Position numbers and translations under genes: made by a program
Notes under the pieces: generated by a model
Seen by the model: the letters and a program-made list of their open reading frames with translations, nothing else
Told to the model about the DNA's origin: nothing
Databases searched by the model: none
Origin: Vanilla planifolia
Taxonomy: Eukaryota; Streptophyta; Magnoliopsida; Asparagales; Orchidaceae
DNA length: 64,000 bases
Assembly: GCA_023846275.1 (NCBI GenBank)
Contig: JAIUJO010000084.1
Span: 1,225,487 to 1,289,486 of the forward strand
Direction: 5' to 3'
Shown here: positions 15,101 through 25,490 of the stretch, one piece after another
Numbering within the stretch: position 1 is the first letter of the stretch
Layout: each line of letters starts with the position of its first letter

Positions 15101-16316
15101 AAAGAAATAAGTGATAGTAAAACATTATTTTAATACTAAGTAAATATATATTTAAGTTGAAATGCGATGTGTTGAAGCAATGCAATATGATGAAATAAAA
15201 GTGATGTAAAAGACATGTGGAGGAGTTTTAATGATATATAGTAACATCCTTGATAAGACATCCATGATTAAGGAGATTTAGTATAAAATTCTTAAACATC
15301 AAATCTGATTCAAACAAAAATGTTTTAAAAATTATGGAAACTTCTCATAAATAAAACATTTGAAAATATATTAATGAATATCTTTTTAGGTAGAGCTTGT
15401 TATGGCAATTTGAATAGCATATTTTCATCTTAATTAGTTCTCATTTAGAGTTATAAAGAATTTCTAAAGTAAATAAGCTAATATAATAAAAAATATATTT
15501 TTAAAATTATTAACAAAATATATAATGAATCTAAAATATGAAAAAAAATATAATAAAACTAAATCAAAGTAATGTAATCGACACAAGTGGGTTGACTTAA
15601 AGTGAATTGTAATGTATAAAAATTAAAAAATATTTGGTGAATGGGATATATTGTGTGAGAAAGTCACATTCCATGTTAGTAAGGAGATCATATGTATCTT
15701 CCTTAATCTTCAAATCAAGCACAAATCAAGATGCCTCATAAAGTGTGCCAAACACCATGAAAAAAAAAATTTGGAATGTAAAAATCAATATTTAATTGGA
15801 TGAAACTCACATAGATGACTCCAACAATGATTGTTCTATCCTCATCAGTCCTAATTTTTGAAACATTACTAATTGTCAAAGTAACTAAGTATAAATAATA
15901 ATTATTATTATTTTTGTTTTACTTAAATAAATATTAAAATCATTGAAGAACAAATCATGTATGATTATAAAATGTCTTAAAAAGTATGATAGAATAATGG
16001 AAAATAAAATACTTAAAAATATAAGCATAAATGTTTAACAAAATTGAGAACTTAAACACAAGTCATACCATGATTTTTCATTTCGTTAGATGTCATTTGG
16101 AATTGCTACAAATTTCCAAACCAAATAAAAATAAATAATAATAAAATATTATTTTAATAATTATAATAATTGAACTGATGAAATATTATGAAATTAAAGA
16201 GATGTAAATGAGTCACCAAAGGAGATTTGACATTACAAAGTTATATAATCTAATAGAAGCAAAATGATTAAAGAACTACTACAAATTATAAGATAAAGTT
16301 GAATTATAAGGTACTA
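8885..16316 (+). repeat. Diverged ~420-bp satellite, block C (forward)
   Basis: The array returns to forward orientation between about 8870 and 8895. The gatgagtccaatgatgtt-like landmark recurs near 8960, 9370, 9790, 10182, 10542, 10905, 11312, 11728, 12200, 12605, 12975, 13388, 13765, 14183, 14600, 15022, 15392, 15802 and 16045. Spacing is mostly 360-420 bp. One interval is lengthened by an AT microsatellite and the last is shortened by a deletion. The block is cut at 16316 by the LINE, and the interrupted monomer resumes at 19376. Confidence 0.85.
12107..12178. repeat. (AT)36 microsatellite
   Basis: There are 72 bases of uninterrupted AT dinucleotide, flanked by slightly impure AT on both sides. 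It sits inside one satellite monomer and stretches the local spacing from about 415 to about 472 bp. It is the longest perfect simple repeat I see in the window, can form a cruciform or hairpin, and should be polymorphic in length. Confidence 0.97.
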
Positions 16317-16318
16317 TC

Positions 16319-19301
16319 GGGGGCCCGTTCACCTGGCAGGGCAAAAGGCGCGGTGCCGTCGTCCTAAAAAGGTTGGATTACTTTCTCAATAACGTAGCTT
16401 GGACGGAGGCTGTGCCGGACGGAGTCGTAGAAATTCTTCCGCGTACCACCTCTGATCATGCCCCCATCCTTTTCCGGGCTCAGTACCCTCGCAACGGGGG
16501 GGCCAAGCCATTCCGCTTTTTAAATGCCTGGCTACTTCACCCGGGCTTAGAGGACCTGGTTCACCATTCTTGGAATGCTCCAATCGCCGCGGCCGGAATT
16601 TACAAGTTCATTGGTAAACTGGCAAGACTCAAAGCCTCTTTGAAATGTTGGAACAGGACTACTTACGGCAACCTCTTCAGTAGTACCAAGTTAGCCGAGC
16701 AAGAGGTGAGGGAGGCGAAAGCAGTCTTAATCGATGACCAAAATCCGGTAAATGTTGAACGACTTCGTTCGGCAAACACTACCCTACACCATCGCCTGGC
16801 CGCTGAAGAAGACTTCTGGCGCCAGAAAGCGGGTCTTCGGTGGCTGAAGGAGGGAGACGCGAACACAGGATACTTCCACGCCTCCGTCAAGGCTAAGAGG
16901 CAAATACTCCATATCCAGAAATTAAAAAGGCCAAACGGCGAATGGACGGAGGGGGAAGAGGAATTGGAGAACCTCCTCATAAATCATTTTCAAGACATAT
17001 TCCGTGGGCGGGCGGCCTGCCTCCCCGCCGTCGACATAATTCTGAATCACGCACCTACATCCCTCTCACCGGCACAGAACGACTCTTTCACCAGGCCGAC
17101 GGACGCTGAGGAATTGCGGTCAATCCTCACCTCAATGCCCGAGGCCAGTGCTCCTGGGCCGGACGGCTTCACAGTCAAATTCTACAAGCAATTCTGGACA
17201 CTCCTCGCTACGGATCTAGTGGAAGTAGCTAACGCATTCCTTGAGGGCTCGCCAATTCCTAAAGCCCTGGGCTCGGCGTGGATTTGCCTCATCCCAAAGA
17301 CCACGGCCGCTTCCTAACCTGCAGATTTTAGACCAATCTCCCTCTGTAACGTCGTCGGCAAACTCCTTTCCAAGCTACTGGCATCTCGGCTGGCCACCAT
17401 CGCCTTCAATCATCGCAGCTGAGCAATCCGCCTTCATTAAAGGACGTAGCATCACAGACAACATTTTGTTAAAAGAGGAAATGATCACCCGTCTTAACCG
17501 ACGCCGGAAGGAGAACAATATCATACTTAAACTTGATTTCAAAGCCGCATTTGATAGAATTGGCTGGCCATTTCTCCTTGCGGTGCTTCGCAACCGGGGA
17601 TTTAGCGCTGCATTCTGCACATTGGTACTCAACGTTCTCCAATCTACATGGCTCTCGGTGCTGATCAACGGACGCCCAAAGGGATTCTTCAAACCGAGCT
17701 GCGGAGTTCGTTAGGGGGATCCGCTCTCGCCGGCCCTGTTTTGTATCGCTCTGGACACCCTCAGTCGGTTCCTCTCGGCAGCCTCGACCTCTGGAAGCCT
17801 CGACACATTTTCGACTCCAACCCACTGCAGGCCCATCACCCACCTTGCGTTCGCGGATGATACGGTGATGTTCACCACCTGCAAAAAAGCCTCACTCCAG
17901 CATTTGTCTATCATTCTCCATAGCTTCCTTCAAGCCTCCTCGCTTGAATTAAACAGTGGTAAGACTTCCGTAATCCACGGCAGACACTCATCAACACGAG
18001 TAAAGAAGCGAACTCTTCGCATCCTCGGATTCCACTCGGCTAACCTCCCAATCCTGTATCTTGGCTGTTGGCTCGACGTCGGAAAGCCCCGCGACAGCCA
18101 ATTTCAACCACTGCTCGACAAAATTCTTCACCGCATTGCCTCTTGGCAAAACAAACTTCTCTCCATGAGTGGCAGACAGGTACTCATCAACTCGGTCCTT
18201 ACTTCTATGTCTGCTTACATCTCCGCCGCCCGGTCGCCTCCCTTGAAGACAGTCTCCGCCATTAACAACCTATTCGCCAACTTCTTCTGGGGCAAATCAC
18301 CCAATAGCCCCCGCCATCACTGGGCGGCATGGAACAAGCTCGCAAGGCCAATAACCAACCAGGGCATCGGCATTATTAACCTCGAGGCGCAAATTCGAGC
18401 CCAAACGGCGAAACTCTGGTGGAGGCTGCTTCACACGGTCTCCCTTTGGTCTAGCTTTCTCACCCAAGCATACATGACCCGCGATGACAACATCAGGGCT
18501 ACCAGACGAGACTCTCACAGTTGGCGTCGCCTTGTCAAGTTTTGTGATAATCTGCTCTTCGTCCACGAAAAGGAAGAAGATGGTTCTGGATTATCCGGCT
18601 CGCCCAGCTCATCCGGTTCTGCTGACTCGGTCTGTACTAGCCCCAAGCACTGCCGATTCAGGCCCAGCCAACTTGACTTGGCCAGCCACCTTAAATGGCT
18701 CGGTCTATGGCTCGGTTGCTGCTCCGACAACTGCGGTTCCTTTTCCTCCGCCTCCGCTTATGGTATATTTTGCTCAACATCTCTCCCCCCGGTTCCCAGG
18801 CGATATGACCACAACAAACTTATTTGGCACAAAAGAATTCTGCCAAAAGTCTCCATCTTGGTGTGGAGATTACTCAACAACGCACTGCCATTACCACACA
18901 AAATTCAATCTATTGGCATCTCTCTTGCTCCAAAGTGCCCCTTCTTTCCGCAGATTGATACATTGGAGCACATCTTCTGGCACTGCTCGATCACCAAACC
19001 CACATGGACTTGGTTCGAACGCTGCCTCGACATCAACATAAAGAGGCCATCTCTTCCCCGGATATTCAGCTGGTGGTCCCACAAATCAACTATCAACTCA
19101 TTAGCCTACTCAATCCCAGCATCTATATGATGGATGGCCTGGAAAAATTGGAATTCAGCACTCCATGAGGGTACAGTGGCAACTCCTGATTGCTTCGTAT
19201 GGGAGACACAAAAGTTCATAGTCAATCTTTACTTACTCCGACCGTCGGGTCAGCTACTCAGTTCAGAATTTCTCTCCCTTGCTAAACTTGGACTCATGTA
19301 G
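16319..19301 (+). pseudogene. LINE ORF2 remnant: endonuclease end, RT, zf-RVT
   Basis: This is the remnant of the LINE polyprotein that nicks target DNA and reverse-transcribes the element RNA. It opens with GGPFTWQGKRRG and an LDYFLNN block, then TSDHAPILF, the C-terminal endonuclease signature. RT blocks follow: an LIPK block near 17290, DFRPISLCN near 17330, AEQSAFIKGR near 17420, a GDPLSP block at 17715 and the FADD catalytic box at 17850-17861. The zf-RVT region lies at about 18820-18990. Damage: a TAA at 17315-17317; a frameshift near 17400 (the blocks before and after are in different frames); a TAG at 17712-17714 directly before GDPLSP, where the family normally has Gln; and a TGA at 19128-19130. 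The frame then runs to a TAG at 19299-19301. One zf-RVT cysteine is replaced by Phe (18945-18947). No methionine start belongs to this fragment, and long open frames on the opposite strand are shadows. Confidence 0.92.
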
Positions 19302-19349
19302 TTCCTAGCTCCTCATAGCTTGAAAAACTCTTGTACCTTTTAGCTTTAT

Positions 19350-19375
19350 CAATAAAAAAAAAAATAAAAAAAAAA
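19350..19375 (+). other. LINE 3' end: AATAAA-like signal and poly(A) tail
   Basis: A caataaa motif runs directly into an A tract broken by a single T. This marks the 3' end of the LINE transcript and fixes the element as plus strand. The 3' untranslated region before it is only about 50 bp after the ORF2 stop. Confidence 0.9.
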
Positions 19376-20510
19376 CTAGTTATTACACGAAATATCTGTA
19401 AAGCCTACCAAAGTAATAAAAAAATATATTTAAAAGGAAATAAAAAAAAGTAATATTTAGTTAAATAGAGCTTGATGAGTGAAGGCCAATGAAGTTATTT
19501 TACCTGTATTTAACATTGTTTGGAATTTCTATGAAATAGCAAACTAAATATTCACAAATAATAAAATTGTTTTTAATTTAGTGTACATATTAAAGATGAA
19601 ATTAGATAAAATAAGCAATGTAATATACTCAAATCAAATCAATGTAAAAATTTCGAAAGAGGAAAACTGTAGTTTAAGAGTAACATAACCAAATTGAATT
19701 ATAAAATTTTAAAAAATGAATGAAATTGTATGTTAAAGTTTTATTTAATGACCTCATAAAGCATGCCAAAACATAAGAAAAGAAATTTTTTTGAAATATA
19801 TAAATGAAGTTGTAATTGGATAGACCTTGTAGAGATGAGTCTAACAATCATTTCTCCTCAATATGGCCTCAATGAACATTAAGATGAATTACCTAAAGAA
19901 ATAAGCATAAAAAATAAGAAATTGCTGCTTGAAAATGTAAGATAAATTGAAACAATGTAATATAACCAAATTAATATAATGTAAATATCATATAAAATAA
20001 GTTTTTCAGCAACATAGTACGATAATGCATTAAAAATGAAAATTTTCAAGAAATGAGAAAATTTAATAAGAAAGTTGAATTTCATAACATTAAGGGACCA
20101 AGACTAACTTGCTCATTTATTAAAAAAGGATATGAATTAAAATGACTCATAAACAAAGAAATAATAATGAGAAATAAAAACTATAGATGTTTTGAAAAAA
20201 GTTTAAATGAATAGAGCATATTAAGATGTGTCCAACTATGTTTCTTTTGTCTTTATTGGACCGCTTTTGGAATACTACGAATTACCAAGTTAAGTATCAA
20301 TAATTAATAATATGTTATTATTTAAATAATAACTATATATATTAAGGAAAAATTGAGAAAATTTAGAAAACATAATAGAACAAAAATAAAGAAATGTAAA
20401 ATTTGTATGTGATAAGATTTATATTTAGAAAGTAAAACAACCAAATTAAAGAAAAATATTTGAAGAAATGAAATAAATTTTATGAAAAGTTGCTTTCCTA
20501 CGATTTAAAG
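19376..20510 (+). repeat. Diverged ~420-bp satellite, block D (forward, last)
   Basis: Satellite text resumes after the LINE in the same orientation as block C, with landmarks near 19472, 19827 and 20216. The last recognisable unit fades out near 20500-20510, after a ttgaagaaatgaaataaatt-like segment. Beyond this point the periodic landmarks stop. The minus-strand open frame at 19879-20085 is within satellite text and has no domain signature. Confidence 0.8.
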
Positions 20511-23500
20511 CTTTAAATTTTAACTGAATTTTTTAAATTTTCAAAATGGATAAATTAGTTTTTTAATTTTGAATCCTTAATAGCATTATGCTTCATTCTT
20601 TACAATTAGCTTATCATTTTTATTTATATTATTAATATCATTTTTATTATTATTATTATCTCGTATCCTTATTCTTATCAAATATGGAATTCATAATGTA
20701 GTTATGGATATGATTCATAAATATTAGGAGTTAATTAATGAGTCATAATAAGAGCATAAAAAACTGAAAATGGTTGACGATGCATATTGGAATATCTTAA
20801 GAAAACATATATGACAAAGAAGAATAAATGGTGAAATATCTTATAGCCATATCTTGCTTAGGTTCCCAAATTGTTGGGGATAGATATGGCTAACTAAAAT
20901 TGAGATAATTAAGAAAGGTTTAACTAAAATGTGTGAACCATGCTTTATTAAAAACCAAACTAGGTTTCCTTAATGCAAATTTTTATTTAAAGATATATTG
21001 ATAAGGAAATTTAAATACTCAAAATGTGGTTGTAAGATTTTAGAAAAAAAAACAAGCCATAGAAGCGATACTAAGGTGGAAAACAAGATAAACTATATGG
21101 AACAAGAGGGACAATGGTTAAAAATTGAAGCCTAGAAAGACCTATACAAGGAGAAGGCCTTCACGTCAATTTCCATCTAAGATCACCCTTCAGTACATGC
21201 AAAAAATTTTGCTGTGCTCTTAGGATGATTGAAAAGGAATTCTCTTATTAATATTGCATGTAGAACCTCAGGAAAGTGATTTGGTTAAAAGCTAGTTGAT
21301 TTTCTTCCATGAACCTTGTTTAAAAAAGACGAACCTCTCATCCCCATGACTAAAGAGAACATGTTGTACGACAAAAATGTTGTTTATCATTCCTTTCTAA
21401 TGCAATGTTTGTAGTGGAAACATGCAAGATTTTTTTATATTACCTAAATTTCACATATAAGTGAAACTCCAATTCATATGCTTGCATTTTTAGGTTCAAT
21501 TATAGAAATAAAGAGAAATTGGAGTTCGAATAAAATAACTATTTATAGATAAAAAATACCTAAAAAACTAAGACATGATAAGGAGGTATGCCAATATATG
21601 TATTGTATGTACCTTATAGATATCTTACATATGCTATCAATATGAAAAGTTTAACATGATTGATGTTATAAAATTATTAAAGAATGGTATTGTAAATTAT
21701 AATGAGTTTGCATCTCAAAACTAAGGCAAGGATTTTTATTTTCTTCTTTTTTATTTACTAAACTTTAAATTGTATGAATGTATGTAAATGCTTTACTAAG
21801 TACTAATGCATATCAAATATTATAAGTTAGTAAAGCAAAAGCATATAGGTTATTTCACCTCATGATGTGATATAAATGTGAATAGGTGTTACAAAACCAT
21901 GTATGAAAGTGAGGCACCAATTATATAAAAAATTTCAAGCATAGATTCATTGATGAATGATTCTTTAGAACAAAAAACTATAACTAATACCTTAGATCAT
22001 ATATTATCATCAGTTATCCCTAGCCATGATCTTTCTTGGTATGTGTAGGACCATGGCTTGGCCAAGCCATTGGAGGCAATGAATCAACCAATAAGATAAC
22101 CCAGACAGCTTTTAAGGTGCGAGTGTGTGGCCCATGGTTTCTAAATAAGAAGCCTTTGAGGGCTCAGTTTATGGATAAAGAACAAAGCTAGATTGGCTAT
22201 GGTTATGGTTGGAAACTAAAGAGTTGGTTATGACTAGAAGTTTCAAGGCTAAGGCTAGACTTTTAGTTATATGGATAATACATTGTGAGGCAAAAGTTTG
22301 AGATTTGAGACTCATTGATATGGCTATATATGGTAAGCTTACAATTGGAATTATTCTTAAAAGCTTAGAATTCATTCAAGGAAAAGGAACCTATGAAAGA
22401 ATGTCATCGTTATAGGCTAAGGAAATATAACTATTGAAGCTCTTTGCAGATTGTAAACTAAGATCTGGTTAGTGAAGCTCATATTGAGGCCATTTAAGAA
22501 GGTAAAAGAGCTTTGAATAAGACATCATTCTATGTTGGGTTTCATGAAGTAATTAAGAAGGTTAATATTCGTTCTAAACACTATAGTTGACTAGGTACTT
22601 TGAGTAAGAACATGAGTGGCCTTATTTAATCTCTTAAGCCTTGTGTTGATACCTTAGTTTTAGATCTTAGGAAATGTTATGGTTCAATAGAGAGCTTAAG
22701 ATGGGTATGTTGAGTCAATATTTCCATTGGGGCTCATGGGTCACTATGGATATCTCTATGAGGATGGTTTTCTTGCAATGATAATCAACTATATATGGAC
22801 CTAAGAGAGAAAGCAAAGTCGTTGTGAGCACTAAGGTTAGCTCAAAAAGAAAATTGTCCTAAAAAATAAAAACAAGAATAAATATAACAAAATTTCTTTT
22901 AAAATTATAAATAGTTGAACTAGAGTTTAGATAAAAAAAACATATATCATTTGGAAAATAATAACTATGGATAACTCAAAATCAACTTAGAATTAAAAGT
23001 CAAAGTTGACTTAGGGCATGAAGAACACTAAATAATTATGTAATAGAGTTAATAGGGTGCTATACCTTAAGGTAATTACAATGATCAATAGAAGATCAAA
23101 TCTAGTGGGCCATTTATCATGCATGCCAATCCAAGAGAAGCAAGTTAAGCAAGTCTATTACATTTGCCAAAAGATACTTACACATGATTTGTTGATCCTA
23201 TAAGTGGAGCACTAGATCATATTATAAGAATTTATTGAATTAGTTAAATTTCATTATAAAATTATGCTCAGAGGGACTATTCCATATTTAGCACCATGAG
23301 GAATCAAATGATATCTTATATTTTATAGGGAGTACATCAAGATTTTGAGGACTTCTTGAACTTTATCGGGTTAGTCCATGTGATCAAAACATCCTTTGTT
23401 GAGTCTTAGATTATGTCATGTGATAAGGGTGGCAAGCATTATCATGTTTCTCATGGATAGGAGAGTGTATTAGAACAAACATTTGTTATTGAGCCATAAT

Positions 23501-24719
23501 TTAATTAAAATAAATACACACACGCACAAAACATATATACATATATATATTGACTTAGCTAGTAGATGCTTATGTCGTTATGGTAGTTAAAAATTGATGT
23601 AATTTGTTAACATTATTTACTCAATTGCTACAAACAAACTTCCTCTCTACTATATATTAGTTTTGTAGTTTGACTAAAAAATTTTCTATTGAGCCTCTAA
23701 GTTTGCCCTCTAATGTTTTTGTTGGACAAGGGAGCAAGGGTTTTGGTTGTGGTCAAGCTAGAGATTATCAAAAAGAGTGCATTATTGGATGGTTGACCAT
23801 CTTCATTTCATCATAATTAGTGGTAAATTTGATATTTTTTAATTAGTTTTTTATTAAGCATGTAGGTTATATAATGTTTATGTTAATCTTTGTAGTTTCT
23901 TAAAAAGTCATCCAAATAATCTTTTGTATTTATCCATGGTGTTTCATTAGAATGGAGTAGAATTAAATGATTTATTGATGTTATGGATATTTTTCTTATG
24001 CTTTTACCATAAAGATGACCAAAATCCTTTGACATTCCTAACATGACATTATTTTGAATGATGTTTTTAATAAATTGCAACAGTATTAGGTATTATGATT
24101 ATTTGATTTTTGCTAGATTCGTGATTTAAAAAATAGTTACAAATGGTACAATGATCTTTAAATGTGAATAGTCTGAATGATGGCTAACCATAAATGACCA
24201 TTTCTTTTAATCTGAAATTTCTAATGTAGAATATATGATTTCTACTTAGGTATTCTTATATAGCATAATTTGTCATAACTAAGATGAGGAAAAACATCTT
24301 GCTATGATGCTAGTATTTTTTATGCAATGTGTGCTTGCACAATATGATATGAATATCATAACCATCTAGATAATGGCACATGAATTACAAAAATATTTAT
24401 CATTAAATTATAACTAACACTCCAAGGGGAAGCTTCATACCTAGTATGAAGTATAATTGTATGAAATTTTTACTCTATGCAATTAACAAATTCCATTGCA
24501 TATCACTGGAATGTTTTGCTCATCATAATTATTTAACTTTGTAGATCGAATTTCCATTTCTATGAGGTATTTCACAATTCAATTTACTTATTTGCAATGT
24601 AACTCTACAAAACTACTATTGTTGTTCCCTTTTGTTTCATTTTTGAAGAATGTTTTATAGCGAGAATGTTGATTGGTCCTTGTGCTACTTTAAGGATTTC
24701 TATATGGTCCATTTTGTTG
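20511..24719. other. AT-rich decayed intergenic sequence, unassigned
   Basis: I find no coding region that I can name. The composition is slightly less AT-rich than the satellite from about 20800 on, which suggests decayed transposon. There is a short inverted pair around 21466-21520 (aactccaattcat against a gaaattggagtt-like copy). The small frames at 22169-22375 and 23883-24080 (both minus) carry no motif I trust. Confidence 0.5.
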
Positions 24720-25490
24720 ACTAACATACGTATGTTCTTGTTATTACTCAAAAAAGATCAAGGTTCTTAGACAAACCTCTAGTTTATAAAAATAATTTGT
24801 TGACCATAATCGGAGAAGTTGATTTCACAATTGTCTTTTTGATCACCTATAATTCCAAGACAACTAACTTGTCCATTGTGATTATTTGCAAAACCATCGA
24901 CATTTATCTTACATATTTTTGTGTGGAGAGCACTAACGAACAACTCGATAGCTTTTGTAGCTTATAATTGAATATGGATTAAAACAAGTTCAGCCATTTA
25001 ATTATTCTAGCAAGCACATTTTGTGTTGGCGATACAACTAAAGGTCTTAACACTTCAATATGACAATTGATAAAGGTGTTTACATGTTAATTAACTTCCA
25101 CATGGTTTTTTGGGTTATTAGCCTACCATATGCTCCATGAAATAATAAGATGGATCGAAATGTCTTTTCTTTAACTTATGTGGTTGTTTCCCTATGTTCA
25201 CTAATGAGATGTTTAGTAGAACATTGTAGTTTCTAATGGCTTAGCTCATACATTTTTTGCAAAGATAGACCATACCTTACTTTCTTGTTATCATCATAAA
25301 ATTCATTGGCCTATTTAGCCTTCATTAGAGTTGTGTGGGCACTTTGAATCCTTCTAAAAGTTGATCCCTCTTAAACACTCACAAAATTGTAGTAGACTAC
25401 TAAAACTTGTCACCATGGAAATGATACTTTAAATGCACATTTAAAAAATACAAATTTTCTATCCTAAACTCAATAATTTATTTTTTCTAC
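24720..25490 (-). pseudogene. LINE 3' remnant: zf-RVT and RNase H
   Basis: This is a broken end of a plant L1-type LINE on the minus strand. Reading the complement, a zf-RVT-like block lies at about 25395-25446 (KCAFKVSFPW, then a stop, then QV), followed by CPHNSNEG-like text near 25330-25350. A short SWSIW motif typical of the linker lies near 25125-25145. The RNase H start reads KINVDGFANNHNGQVSCLG at about 24860-24915. These three blocks occur in the right order for LINE ORF2. Stops and frame changes fall between them. I could not place an RT upstream (above 25.5 kb). Confidence 0.6.

Larger units (their letters stand above)
16317..19375 (+). mobile_element. 5'-truncated L1-type LINE inserted in satellite
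   Basis: This non-LTR retrotransposon begins inside the end of the endonuclease domain and ends in a poly(A) tail. Its base composition is strikingly GC-rich compared with the AT-rich satellite on both sides. It lacks the whole first ORF and most of the endonuclease, as expected when target-primed reverse transcription stops early. The left flank (about 272 bp after the last satellite landmark) and right flank (about 102 bp before the next) sum to about one monomer, so it landed within a unit with little loss. I see no convincing target-site duplication; only acta is shared at the edges. Confidence 0.93.

Noticed and set aside
16386..19096. Many open frames on the minus strand and in other plus frames across the LINE (for example 17469-17843 minus, 18484-19041 plus)
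   Set aside because: They overlap the ORF2 remnant, have no domain signature and are shadows caused by high GC content.
16300..19400. Target-site duplication of the young LINE
   Set aside because: Only acta is shared between the two flanks, which is no more than chance or microhomology.
1..20510. CRISPR-like or gene-cluster explanation for the periodic landmarks
   Set aside because: Repeats are long, diverged and contiguous with no unique spacers, and no associated genes exist; a satellite explains them fully.
23883..24080. 65-codon minus frame with DFGHLYGKS
   Set aside because: Faint likeness to LINE text after the RT catalytic loop, but one short block only and no ordered partners nearby.
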